A DNA stretch of 64,000 nucleotides from Streptomyces sp. MP131-18 (lineage in GTDB: Bacteria; Actinomycetota; Actinomycetes; Streptomycetales; Streptomycetaceae), in the NCBI RefSeq assembly GCF_001984575.1, contig NZ_LZNS01000001.1, positions 3,981,656 through 4,045,655 of the forward strand. The letters are read 5' to 3'. The notes under the pieces were generated by a model that was not told the origin of the DNA, did not search any database, and saw only the letters and a program-made list of their open reading frames with translations. The translations under genes and the position numbers were made by a program. Numbering within the stretch: the stretch's first letter is position 1; every line of letters begins with the position of its first letter. Positions 41,156 to 50,353 of this stretch are shown here, one piece after another.

Positions 41156-43959
41156 GCCGGATCTCCACCTGGCGGCTCGCGCTGCGCATCGCACGCCGGG
41201 ACGCCCTGCGCGCCAAGGGGCGCAGCGCGCTGGTCGTCGCCATGATCGCGCTGCCGATCCTCGGCGTGACGGCCGCCGACCTGGCCTTCCGCAGCGGGGA
41301 ACTGTCGCAGGCCGAGCAGCTGACGCGCCAGATGGGCGCGGCCGACGCGGAGTTCACCCTGGCCAACGGCAGCGGCCCGGTGCTCCAGTCGCCCGACGGC
41401 GAGATGGAGTACCACCTGGACGGGGACGGCTGGGAGAGCGCCGAGGAGCGCCCGGCCGACGAGGTCGCCGCGGACCTGGCCGCGCTGCTCCCGCCCGGCA
41501 CCGACGTCCACCCCAACGAGTTGGCCGAAGGCGTCGTGCACAGCAGGACCGGCCTGATGACGGCGGCCATCCGCGAGTTCGACGCCACGAGCCCCGTGGC
41601 CGACGGCCTGTTCACCCTGCTGCGCGGCCACTACCCGCAGGAGCCGGGCGAGGTCGCGGCCACCCAGGCGTTCCTCGACGAGAGCGGCCTGCACGTGGGC
41701 TCGGAGCTGCGCGTGAAGGACGGCGAACGCAGCTACCGCATCACCGGTGCCTACGAGCGCCCCGACGCGCTGCGGACGGCGGAGGTGCTCGCCCGGCCGG
41801 GCGCCGTGCTGCCACTGCCCGAGTCCGCCGACGCGGGCGGCTACCTCGGCCGGACCACCTACCTCGCCGACGTGCCCGGGGGCGGCGTCACCTGGGACAT
41901 GGTCGTCGCGGCCAACGAACACGGTTTCACCGCCGATTCCAAGGCCGTCCTTGCCGCCCCGCCGCCCGACTCCGAGGTGCCGCTCTACGCCGAGGAGGGC
42001 TGGTCCGGCTACACCGACCCGGGGGCCGACGCGGAGGCGGTCGCCATCGTCATCACCGTCGTCTCGCTCATCATCCTGGAGATCTGCCTGCTGGCAGGAC
42101 CCGCCTTCGCCGTCGGCGCCCGGCGTTCCCGCCGCCAGCTCGGCCTGATCGGCGCGAACGGCGGCGACCGCCGCCACCTGCGGGCCGTCATGCTCGCCAG
42201 CGGCGTGGTCCTCGGCGCGTTTGCCGCCGTCATCGGCGTCACGGTCGGCATCCTCCTGACGCTCGCGGCCCGTCCGCTGATCGAGAACCAGCTGGGCAGC
42301 CGCTTCGGCGCCTGGGACTTCCGCATTACGGAACTGGCCGGTATCGCGTTCCTCGCCGTCCTCGTCGGGCTGCTCGCCGCCCTCGTCCCCGCGGTCGGCG
42401 CCGCCCGCAGCAGCGTCCTGGAATCCCTCACCGGACGCCGCGGCGTGCGCCGCGCCGGGCGGGTACTGCCCGTCGTCGGCGCCGTGGCGCTGGTGCTCGG
42501 TGCCGTCCTGGCGATCGTCGGCGGCCTGACCCTGGACAGCACCGTGGTCGTCGCGGTCGGCTCGGTCATCGCCGAACTCGGCCTGGTCGCGCTCACCCCG
42601 TTCATCGTCGGCGTCTTCGGCCGTCTCGGCCGCTGGCTGCCGCTGTCCCCGCGCCTCGCGCTGCGCGACGCCGCGCGCAACCGCGGGCGCACGGCGCCCG
42701 CCGTCGCCGCGGTGCTCGCGGCCGTCGCCGGCACCGTCGCCGTGTCCACGGTGATGACCAGCGACGACGCCGAGGCGCGCGCCGAGTACACCGCGTACCT
42801 CCCGGAGGGCACGGTGTCGATCAGCTCCGCCGGAACGGACGACACGTCGGGCCTCACCCGCGCCGGGGAGATCGCGGAAGCGGAGCTGCCCGTGGACATC
42901 CGCGCCGACATCGGGCAGCCCAGTCCCGGTGAGCCCGGCTGTGAGCCGTACTCGGGCGATGACTGCGGCTGGGCCGAGGTGGTGGTGCCCGAGGGCCAGG
43001 AGTGCCCCCTGTGGGAGCCGGACGCCGCCGGTATCCCCGCGGCCGAACGCCGCGCGCTGGTCGACGACCCGCGCTGCGATGCGGACCAAGGCGGCACCAT
43101 GCTGGCCGTCGCAGGTCCTGAACTGCTGGACGTCCTCGGCACCGGCGGGGCGGCGGACCGGGCCGCGCTGGAGCGCGGCGAGGCGATCACGTTCTCGGAC
43201 CGGTGGATCGCCGACGGCTCCGTGAGCCTGCGGGTGTACGAGCGGGAGCCGGAGTACGGCGGCGACGGCGAGCCGCTGACGCCGCCCGACCACGAGCCGG
43301 CCTTCCCCGCCCGCCTGGTGGAGACCGGGAACATCCCGTTCGCCGCCGTGATCACGCCGGAGACGGCCGAGGCGGCGGGGCTGCGCGTGGTGCCGTCCGA
43401 GATCTACTTCTCCACCACCCGCATGCCCAGCAGCGGCGAGCAGCAGGAGTTCGAGGGCGTGCTCGCCGACACCCTCGGTGTGGCGCCGTACGTGGAGGTG
43501 GAGGACGGCTTCGAGAGCGAGACCGCCTTCGGGCTGCTGATCCTCGGCCTCGCGGCCATGGTGATCACGCTCGGTGCCGCCGGCATCGCCACCGGCCTCG
43601 CCCAGGCCGATTCGGAGGCCGACCTCGCCACGCTGGCCGCGGTCGGCGCGACGCCGCGGCTGCGCCGCACTCTCTCCGGGCTTCAGTGCGGCCTGATCGC
43701 CGCCATGGGGGTCCTCCTCGGCGCGGTGTCCGGCCTGGTCCCCGCGCTCGGCCTGCTGCTCTCCGGGCACCGCTCCGATGTCGCCGGGTGGGAACGCAGC
43801 GTGACGGAGGGCTGGGGTGGCGGACCGCGTCCGGAACTTTTCATCTCCCTGCCCTGGAGCACGTTCGTGCAGCTCATCGTCGTGGTGCCGCTGGTCGCCT
43901 GTCTGCTCGCCGCGCTGCTGACCCGCTCGCGCATCCACCTCGCGCGGCGGGCCGGGTGA
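41152..43959 (+). CDS. FtsX-like ABC transporter permease
   Basis: 935 residues. Membrane segments at about 24-43, then a large extracytoplasmic domain, a 3-helix FtsX block (about 297-410), four central helices (about 440-500), a second extracytoplasmic domain with Cys pairs (CEPYSGDDCG), and final helices near the C-terminus. The duplicated layout fits an exporter or lipoprotein-release permease. TTG start at 41152 overlaps the ABC stop (TTGA). Substrate unknown. Confidence 0.88.
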   Translation: MSRISTWRLALRIARRDALRAKGRSALVVAMIALPILGVTAADLAFRSGELSQAEQLTRQMGAADAEFTLANGSGPVLQSPDGEMEYHLDGDGWESAEERPADEVAADLAALLPPGTDVHPNELAEGVVHSRTGLMTAAIREFDATSPVADGLFTLLRGHYPQEPGEVAATQAFLDESGLHVGSELRVKDGERSYRITGAYERPDALRTAEVLARPGAVLPLPESADAGGYLGRTTYLADVPGGGVTWDMVVAANEHGFTADSKAVLAAPPPDSEVPLYAEEGWSGYTDPGADAEAVAIVITVVSLIILEICLLAGPAFAVGARRSRRQLGLIGANGGDRRHLRAVMLASGVVLGAFAAVIGVTVGILLTLAARPLIENQLGSRFGAWDFRITELAGIAFLAVLVGLLAALVPAVGAARSSVLESLTGRRGVRRAGRVLPVVGAVALVLGAVLAIVGGLTLDSTVVVAVGSVIAELGLVALTPFIVGVFGRLGRWLPLSPRLALRDAARNRGRTAPAVAAVLAAVAGTVAVSTVMTSDDAEARAEYTAYLPEGTVSISSAGTDDTSGLTRAGEIAEAELPVDIRADIGQPSPGEPGCEPYSGDDCGWAEVVVPEGQECPLWEPDAAGIPAAERRALVDDPRCDADQGGTMLAVAGPELLDVLGTGGAADRAALERGEAITFSDRWIADGSVSLRVYEREPEYGGDGEPLTPPDHEPAFPARLVETGNIPFAAVITPETAEAAGLRVVPSEIYFSTTRMPSSGEQQEFEGVLADTLGVAPYVEVEDGFESETAFGLLILGLAAMVITLGAAGIATGLAQADSEADLATLAAVGATPRLRRTLSGLQCGLIAAMGVLLGAVSGLVPALGLLLSGHRSDVAGWERSVTEGWGGGPRPELFISLPWSTFVQLIVVVPLVACLLAALLTRSRIHLARRAG

Positions 43960-43980
43960 TCCGCGTTGCATGATGGGGTT

Positions 43981-44547
43981 ATGACGCAGCCGAGCAACGA
44001 AGCACCGCAGGACAAGTCCCAGATCCTGGTCGTGGGCCCGGACGGGATGGCGCTCAGCGGTGTCGCGCCCCGGGGAAACGGAGAGGGCGAGGAGGGGCAG
44101 TCGGAGACGCCCCTGACCGAGATGGTGGAGCAGCCGGCGAAGGTCATGCGGATCGGCAGCATGATCAAGCAGCTGCTCGAGGAGGTGAAGGCGGCGCCGC
44201 TCGACGAGGCGAGCCGGGTCCGGCTCAAAGAGATCCACGCCAGCTCCGTCAAGGAGCTGGAGGAGGGGCTCGCGCCGGAGCTCGTGGCCGAACTGAGCCG
44301 GCTTTCGCTGCCGTTCACCGATGACGGCGTGCCCACCGAGGCGGAGCTGCGCATTGCCCAGGCGCAGCTCGTGGGCTGGCTCGAAGGACTCTTCCACGGT
44401 ATCCAGACGGCGCTGTTCGCCCAGCAGATGGCGGCCCGCGCGCAGCTGGAGCAGATGCGCCGCGCGCTGCCGCCCGGCGCCATGGGAGAGGAGCCGCCCG
44501 AGCAGGACGACCCCCGTGGCGGGGCGCGGTCCGGGCCCTACCTCTGA
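43981..44547 (+). CDS. bpa: bacterial proteasome activator Bpa/PafE
   Basis: 188 residues. The central four-helix region (MVEQPAKVMRIGSMIKQLLE, EVKAAPLDEASRVRLKEIHA) and C-terminal GPYL, an HbYX-like tail that docks into the 20S alpha ring, are visible. It opens the proteasome gate independently of ATP. The presence of Bpa implies a 20S proteasome elsewhere in the genome. In-frame ATG at 43966 would add five residues. Confidence 0.93.
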   Translation: MTQPSNEAPQDKSQILVVGPDGMALSGVAPRGNGEGEEGQSETPLTEMVEQPAKVMRIGSMIKQLLEEVKAAPLDEASRVRLKEIHASSVKELEEGLAPELVAELSRLSLPFTDDGVPTEAELRIAQAQLVGWLEGLFHGIQTALFAQQMAARAQLEQMRRALPPGAMGEEPPEQDDPRGGARSGPYL

Positions 44548-44614
44548 CCGGTCAGGACCACCCATGACGCGGGGGCGGCAGCCGTACGGCTGCCGCCCCC
44601 CTTGCCGTGCCGGC

Positions 44615-46078
44615 TCAGCCCCAGGTGATCAGTCGCTTGGGGTGTTCGAGTACGGCGGCGGTGTCGGCGAGGACCTTGGAGCCGAGTTCGCCGTCGACGA
44701 GGCGGTGGTCGAAGGACAGGGCGAGGGTGGTGATGTGCCGGGGCTTGATCTTGCCCTTGTGTACCCAGGGCTGTTCACGGATGGCGCCGAGCGCGAGGAT
44801 CGCGGCTTCGCCAGGGGTGAGGATGGGGGTGCCGGTGTCGATGCCGAAGACGCCGATGTTGGTGATGGTGACCGTGCCGTCGCGCATGTCGGCGAGGGTG
44901 CTCTTGCCTTCCCTCGCGGTGGTGACGAGGTCGCCGAGCGCATGGGCGAGTTCGGGGAGGGTTTTGGTGTGGGCGTCCTTGATGTTGGGGACGACGAGGC
45001 CGCGCGGGGTGGCGGCGGCGATGCCGAGGTTGACGTAGCTCTTGTGGATGATCTCCTGGTTGGCCTCGTCCCAGGCGCTGTTGACGTCCGGGTTGCGGCG
45101 GATCGCGGTCAGCAGCGCCTTGGCGGTGAGCAGGAGGGGGTTGACGCGGAGCCCCGCGAACTCGGGGTCGTTCTTCAGCTCGGTGATCAGGCGCATGGTG
45201 CGGGTGACGTCGACCGTGGTGAACTCGGTGACGTGGGGCGCGGTGAACGCGCTGGCGACCATGGCCTGTGCGGTCGCCTTGCGTACGCCCTTGACCGGGA
45301 CGCGGCGTTCCCGGATGGCGGCGAGGGACTGCGGCTCCACGGCCGGCGCGGGGCCCGGCGCGGCGGGCGCGGTGGGCTGGGGCACGGGCGGCGCGGTGGC
45401 GGCGTTGGCCGCGGCGTGCACGTCCTCGCGGGTGATGATGCCGTTCGCGCCGGTCGGGGTGACGCGTGCGAGGTCGACGCCCAGGTCCTTGGCCAGCTTG
45501 CGCACCGGCGGCTTGGCCAACGGCCGTGCGCCTGGCGCCGCCGGCTCGTGCGCCGGCTCGTGCGTCCGCTCCGCCGCCGCGGCCTGCGGCGGCACCGGGG
45601 CCTGCTCCGACTGCGGCTCCGGCGCCTGTTCCGGTGTCTGCGGTGCGGGTGCCTGCGGCTCGGAAGTCCGCGCTGCGGGCGTCTGCGGCTTGCGCGGGCG
45701 GCGCCGCGTGGCCGGCGCCGAGACGCCGTAGCCGACCAGCACGGGCTGCCGCCCGCCGTTCGCGCTCTTCTCCTCGCCGGCCGGCGCGTCCCCGTCCGGC
45801 GGCGGGCCGGCGGACGGGTCGGTGTCGACCGTGATGATCGCCGTACCGACGTCCACGGTGCTGCCCTCGGAGAAGAGGACCTCCCGCACCTGTCCGTCGT
45901 ACGGAATGGGCAGTTCCACGGCGGCCTTCGCCGTCTCGACCTCCACCACGACCTGGCCGTCGCTCACCGTGTCGCCCGGCTGGACCAGCCACTTCAGGAT
46001 CTCCGCCTCGGTGAGCCCTTCGCCCACGTCCGGCATTCTGAACTCGCGGTAGCGCTGTGCCTCAGCAGCCATCGTCAC
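44615..46078 (-). CDS. bkdC: branched-chain 2-oxoacid dehydrogenase E2 (operon 1)
   Basis: About 487 residues. Lipoyl domain at 12-85 with VEVETAKAAVEL (lipoyl-Lys); peripheral-subunit domain PPVRKLAKDLGVDLARVTPT; catalytic domain with LSFDHRLVDGELG. The linker is long, Pro/Ala/Glu-rich. It ends the leftward bkd operon. The start is GTG 46078 or ATG 46072; GAGGAGAG lies upstream of both. Confidence 0.94.
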   Translation of the reverse strand: MTMAAEAQRYREFRMPDVGEGLTEAEILKWLVQPGDTVSDGQVVVEVETAKAAVELPIPYDGQVREVLFSEGSTVDVGTAIITVDTDPSAGPPPDGDAPAGEEKSANGGRQPVLVGYGVSAPATRRRPRKPQTPAARTSEPQAPAPQTPEQAPEPQSEQAPVPPQAAAAERTHEPAHEPAAPGARPLAKPPVRKLAKDLGVDLARVTPTGANGIITREDVHAAANAATAPPVPQPTAPAAPGPAPAVEPQSLAAIRERRVPVKGVRKATAQAMVASAFTAPHVTEFTTVDVTRTMRLITELKNDPEFAGLRVNPLLLTAKALLTAIRRNPDVNSAWDEANQEIIHKSYVNLGIAAATPRGLVVPNIKDAHTKTLPELAHALGDLVTTAREGKSTLADMRDGTVTITNIGVFGIDTGTPILTPGEAAILALGAIREQPWVHKGKIKPRHITTLALSFDHRLVDGELGSKVLADTAAVLEHPKRLITWG

Positions 46079-46098
46079 GACTCTCCTCAGCCTCTCCC

Positions 46099-47082
46099 TC
46101 AGTACGCCAAGGCGCGGTCGACGCAGTCCAGCACCCTGTCAAGCCCGGGCAGGTACTCCTCCTCCAGGCGCGCCGGCGGATACGGCGCGTGGAAGCCGCC
46201 CACGCGCAGTACCGGGGCCTGGAGATGGTAGAAGCACCGCTCGGTGATGCGGGCGGCGACCTCCGCTCCGGAGCCGAAGAACACCGGTGCCTCGTGCGCG
46301 ACGACCAGGCGGCCGGTCTTCTCCACGGACCGCTGGAGCGTGTCGAAGTCGATCGGCGAGACCGACCGCAGGTCGATCACCTCGATCGAGGTGCCGTCCT
46401 CCTCCGCCGCGGCCGCGGCCGCGGCGAGCGCCGTCTTCACCGTCGGCCCGTAGGCGGCCAGCGTCAGGTCACCGCCCGCCCTGACCACCTTGGCCGCGTG
46501 CAGCGGCCCGGGGATGCCCGCCGGGTCCACCTCGCCCTTGTCCCAGTAACGGGCCTTCGGCTCGAAGAAGATGACGGGGTCGTCGCACTGGATGGCCTGC
46601 TGGAGCATCCAGTAGGCGTCGGCCGGGTCGGCGGGGGTGACGATCTTGAGACCCGCGACGTGCGCGAAGAGGGCTTCGGGGGATTCGCTGTGGTGCTCCA
46701 CGGCGCCGATGCCGCCGCCGTAGGGGATGCGGATGACGACGGGGAGTTTGACGGTGCCGAGGGAACGGGCGTGCATCTTCGCGAGCTGGGTGACGATCTG
46801 GTCGTAGGCCGGGAAGACGAAGCCGTCGAACTGGATCTCGGTGACCGGGCGGTAGCCGCGCAGGGCGAGGCCGATGGCGGTGCCGATGATGCCGGATTCG
46901 GCGAGGGGGGTGTCGATGACGCGGTCTTCGCCGAAGTCCTTCTGGAGTCCGTCGGTGATGCGGAAGACACCGCCGAGGCGGCCGACGTCCTCGCCCATGA
47001 CCAGGACCTTGGGGTCGGTCTCCAGGGCCTTGCGCAGCGAGGAGTTCAGCGCCTTCGCCAGCGCCATCTTCTCGGCGGCCAT
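46099..47082 (-). CDS. bkdB: branched-chain 2-oxoacid dehydrogenase E1 beta (operon 1)
   Basis: 327 residues. Family segments include VLVMGEDVGRLGGVFRITDG, DTPLAESGIIGTAIGLALRG and IRIPYGGGIGAVEHHSESPE. Partner of the alpha subunit encoded one base upstream. Closely parallels the operon-2 protein, with many substitutions, so the two complexes likely differ in expression or substrate preference. Confidence 0.94.
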   Translation of the reverse strand: MAAEKMALAKALNSSLRKALETDPKVLVMGEDVGRLGGVFRITDGLQKDFGEDRVIDTPLAESGIIGTAIGLALRGYRPVTEIQFDGFVFPAYDQIVTQLAKMHARSLGTVKLPVVIRIPYGGGIGAVEHHSESPEALFAHVAGLKIVTPADPADAYWMLQQAIQCDDPVIFFEPKARYWDKGEVDPAGIPGPLHAAKVVRAGGDLTLAAYGPTVKTALAAAAAAAEEDGTSIEVIDLRSVSPIDFDTLQRSVEKTGRLVVAHEAPVFFGSGAEVAARITERCFYHLQAPVLRVGGFHAPYPPARLEEEYLPGLDRVLDCVDRALAY

Positions 47083-47083
47083 G

Positions 47084-48250
47084 TCAGTCCCCCTCGTGGT
47101 GGTCGGCGAACGAGGCCACGTAGGCGCCGTACTGGGCCCGTTCCTCGTCGACGAGCGTGTGCCCGTCGGCGTAGGTGTGCTCGAACATGGCCATGCCGTC
47201 GGGGTCGGGCATCGTCCGGATGGCCTCGCGGACGCGCCTGGCCAGCGCGTCGCTCTCCGCGTCGAGATCGGTGAAGAACGCGTCGTCCGCCGCGTTCTCC
47301 CGCTCCATCAGGCGGCGCAGCCGCAGCAGCGGGTCCTTCGCCTCCCAGACTTCGAGCTCCTCCTTGCGGCGGTACCTGGTGGGGTCGTCCGAAGTGGTGT
47401 GCGCGCCCATCCGGTAGGTGAACGCCTCGACCAGCATGGGCCCCTGACCGGTCCTCGCGTGCTCGGCCGCGGCGCGCGTGACGGCCAGCACCGCCAGCAC
47501 GTCGTTGCCGTCGACGCGCACGCCCGGGAAGCCGTAGCCCTGCGCGCGCTGGTACAGCGGCACCCGCGTCTGGCGTTCGGTGGGCTCGGAGATGGCCCAC
47601 TGGTTGTTCTGGCAGAAGAACACCACCGGGGCGTTGTACACCGCGGCGAACGTGAACGCCTCCGCCACGTCGCCCTGGCTGGACGCGCCGTCGCCGAAGT
47701 ACGCCACGACGGCCACGTCGGCGCCGTCCTTGACGACGCCCATCGCGTAGCCGGTGGCGTGCAGGGCCTGGGAGCCGATGACGATGGTGTAGAGGTGGAA
47801 GTTGTTGCTCGCCGGGTCCCAGCCGCCGTGGTTGACGCCGCGGAACATGCCGAGCAGCTTCGTCGGGTCCACGCCGCGGCACCAGGCGACGCCGTGCTCG
47901 CGGTAGGTCGGGAAGACGTAGTCCGTCTCGCGCAGCGCACGTCCGGAGCCGATCTGCGCCGCCTCCTGGCCGAGCAGCGAGGGCCACAGGCCCAGCTCGC
48001 CCTGCCGCTGGAGCGCGGTGGCCTCGGCGTCGAACCGGCGGGTGAGCACCATGTCGCGGTACAGCTCGCGCAGCTGCTCCGGGGTGGTTTCCAGCGCGTA
48101 GTCGGGGTGCTCGACCCGTTCGCCCTCGGGGGTCAGCAGCTGCACCATCTCGGGCTTGGGGCCCGGCTCGGGCTGCTGCCGCTTGCCCGCTGTCCTCTTC
48201 GCCGCGGGGCGGCGCGGCTTGCCGCGCGCGGCGGTGCTTTCCACGGTCAC
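47084..48250 (-). CDS. bkdA: branched-chain 2-oxoacid dehydrogenase E1 alpha (operon 1)
   Basis: 388 residues. A basic 35-residue N-terminal tail precedes the E1 core; TDP motif AYFGDGASSQGDVAEAFTFA then FFCQNNQWAIS, and YRMGAHTTSDDPTRYR. GTG 48250 has GGAGGAG six bases upstream; the open frame continues to 48907 as shadow. First gene of bkd operon 1, with a 352-base leader region. Confidence 0.93.
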   Translation of the reverse strand: MTVESTAARGKPRRPAAKRTAGKRQQPEPGPKPEMVQLLTPEGERVEHPDYALETTPEQLRELYRDMVLTRRFDAEATALQRQGELGLWPSLLGQEAAQIGSGRALRETDYVFPTYREHGVAWCRGVDPTKLLGMFRGVNHGGWDPASNNFHLYTIVIGSQALHATGYAMGVVKDGADVAVVAYFGDGASSQGDVAEAFTFAAVYNAPVVFFCQNNQWAISEPTERQTRVPLYQRAQGYGFPGVRVDGNDVLAVLAVTRAAAEHARTGQGPMLVEAFTYRMGAHTTSDDPTRYRRKEELEVWEAKDPLLRLRRLMERENAADDAFFTDLDAESDALARRVREAIRTMPDPDGMAMFEHTYADGHTLVDEERAQYGAYVASFADHHEGD

Positions 48251-48602
48251 TCGTGCTCCTCCGTCGGTCCGGCCCCCGGGGTCCACCGGGCGGCCAGTGC
48301 GGCCCTCCCGGTCCCGTACGGCGCACGGGGGTGTGTGCGGCGCGGACGGAACCGAGCGGTTCTGTGTCCCGTTCTCGTCCCGTTCGACGGCCCCATAAGA
48401 GCACGGTAGCCAGTGGGTCCACAAGCCACGAAATCGCCTCTGACCTGCGGATTTACCTGGATTTCCAAGTAGTTGGCGGAGTGTGGTGGAACGGCACTGG
48501 TCCCAGCCTTGCAGGACGTCGGGACACCTGCACGTTAACCCGGGCACGCGGGTCGCGGGAAGAGTACGGCGAGGGGCGGGCCCACGGTGACTGTGTGACA
48601 CT
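48251..48602. other. promoter region between bkdA and response regulator
   Basis: No gene. GC drops around 48420-48520 (ATTTACCTGGATTTCCAAGT), as expected of a divergent promoter zone. No clear palindrome or terminator is recognised. Confidence 0.45.
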
Positions 48603-49274
48603 GTGCGGGTGGGCGAAGAGGGAAAAATTACCGTATTCCTCCTCGACGACCACGAGGTGGTCCGACGCGGCGTGCACGAGCTGCTCGCGCTGGAGCCGGA
48701 CATCGACGTGGTCGGCGAGGCCGGCACGGCGGCGGACGCGCTGGCCAGGATTCCGGCGGCCCGGCCGGACGTGGCCGTCCTCGACGTCCGGCTGCCGGAC
48801 GGCAGCGGCGTGGAGGTGTGCCGCGAAATCCGTTCGCGGGACGAGTCGATCAAGTGTCTGATGCTCACCTCGTACGCGGATGACGAGGCGCTGTTCGACG
48901 CCATCATGGCCGGCGCCTCGGGCTACGTCCTCAAGGCCATCAGGGGAACGGAGCTGCTGACGGCGGTCAGGGACGTGGCCGCGGGCAAGTCGCTGCTCGA
49001 CCCGGACGCGACCCGGCGCGTGCTGGACCGGCTGCGCGGCGGCGGCGACCAGGCGGCGGGCGACGACCGGCTCGAACGGCTGACCGAGCAGGAGCGGCGC
49101 ATCCTGGGGCTCATCGGGGACGGCCTGACCAACCGCGCGATCGGCCAGGAACTGAGCCTCGCCGAGAAGACGATCAAGAACTACGTGTCGAGTCTCCTCG
49201 CCAAACTCGGCATGGAACGCCGCTCGCAGGCCGCGGCCTACGTCGCGCGGCGCCAGGCCGAGCGCGGGCGGTAA
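48603..49274 (+). CDS. NarL/DevR-type response regulator
   Basis: 223 residues. Receiver: FLLDDHEVVRRGVHEL (acidic pocket), phospho-Asp in VAVLDVRLPDGSG and Lys in SGYVLKAIRG. LuxR-type HTH: LTEQERRILGLIGDGLTNRA, LAEKTIKNYVSSLLAKLG. Close in style to the DevR/DosR group of dormancy and NO/hypoxia regulators. No sensor kinase is adjacent. GTG 48603 is the longest start; GTG 48609 also fits. Confidence 0.92.
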   Translation: MRVGEEGKITVFLLDDHEVVRRGVHELLALEPDIDVVGEAGTAADALARIPAARPDVAVLDVRLPDGSGVEVCREIRSRDESIKCLMLTSYADDEALFDAIMAGASGYVLKAIRGTELLTAVRDVAAGKSLLDPDATRRVLDRLRGGGDQAAGDDRLERLTEQERRILGLIGDGLTNRAIGQELSLAEKTIKNYVSSLLAKLGMERRSQAAAYVARRQAERGR

Positions 49275-49306
49275 CGCGCGCGGGGCCATGCTCGGGGCGG
49301 CCGTGC

Positions 49307-50353
49307 TCAGTCGCAGAACGCGTCCCGCACCGCCGCCGTGTTCAGCGTCCACCACACCACCAGCGCGGAGGCGGCGGGGAACTGCGGATCGGGGCGGCGG
49401 TCGGCCCGTTCGTAGTGCCAGTCCAGCATCCAGAAGTCGTTCAGCCGCTCCCACCACACGCGGTGCACCGCCGCCGCCAGCTCCGCGGGCGAGGCGCCCG
49501 CGGCGGCCCGGTAGGCGCGGGCGTAGGCGCGGACCTTCGCCAGCTCGAGACTCCCGTCGGCGCAGAGGTAGAAGATGACGGCGGCCCTGACCGCCTCCTC
49601 CGCGCGGGGCCGCACCGCGAGCCGGTCCCAGTCCACGATCGCCACCGGCTCCACCGGGCCCTCGGCCCGGTACAGCAGGTTCAGCGGGTGGAAGTCCCCG
49701 TGCACCCACCCCTCGGCGGGTATCTCCTCCGCGGAGGGGCGCAACTGCTCATGGTCGCGCAGCAGCGTGCGGCGTTCGAGCAGCCGGTGCTCCGCCAGCT
49801 CGTCGAAGCCGGTGCGCCGGGCGCGGGCGCGCACCCGGGCCAGCAACTGGTCGATCCGCGCATACGTTTCCCCGGCCCTGGCCGCCTCCCGCTCCGGCAG
49901 GCGGCGCGGCGGCCAGCGCCTTATCACCCGCTCAAGCGCCCGGTGCACCAGACCGAGCAGCGCCCCGAGCCGGCGGCTCTCCCCGCGGCTGAGCTGGCCC
50001 CCGTGCCGGTGCCTGCCCTCGACCCACGGGTGCAGCGCGTAGGCACGGCCGCCGAGCACGGCGACCGTCCGCCCGTCCCTGGCGGCGAGCGGCGGCACGA
50101 CCGGCAGCCCGAGACCGGCCAGCTCCGCGGTGGCGCGGTGCCGGCCGGCCAGCGGTATCACCGTCTGCGGATCGCCGTCGAGGTGGTGCTTCAGGAAGAA
50201 GACGCCCCGCGTGGTGGCCAGCCGGTAGCCGTGGTTGAGCAGCCCCTCGGCGACACGTTCGCAGGCGACAGGCTCCCCCGCGTCGTACCGGCTCAGCAGT
50301 GCGGAAAGCGTGTTCCCCGAGGGTCCCGTCGCGCCGTCAGGGAGTGTCGGCAC
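49307..50353 (-). CDS. phosphotransferase-fold protein
   Basis: 348 residues. Catalytic loop GWVHGDFHPLNLLYRAEGPV and IVDWDRLAVRPRAEEAVR show an intact HGDxHxxN and DxD site. Nucleotide loop GLLNHGYRLATTRGVFFLKH. Related to CotH/HSK2-type or aminoglycoside phosphotransferases. GTG 50353 lies within the kinase 3' end (17-base overlap), so the two are coupled. The substrate is unknown. Confidence 0.8.
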   Translation of the reverse strand: MPTLPDGATGPSGNTLSALLSRYDAGEPVACERVAEGLLNHGYRLATTRGVFFLKHHLDGDPQTVIPLAGRHRATAELAGLGLPVVPPLAARDGRTVAVLGGRAYALHPWVEGRHRHGGQLSRGESRRLGALLGLVHRALERVIRRWPPRRLPEREAARAGETYARIDQLLARVRARARRTGFDELAEHRLLERRTLLRDHEQLRPSAEEIPAEGWVHGDFHPLNLLYRAEGPVEPVAIVDWDRLAVRPRAEEAVRAAVIFYLCADGSLELAKVRAYARAYRAAAGASPAELAAAVHRVWWERLNDFWMLDWHYERADRRPDPQFPAASALVVWWTLNTAAVRDAFCD

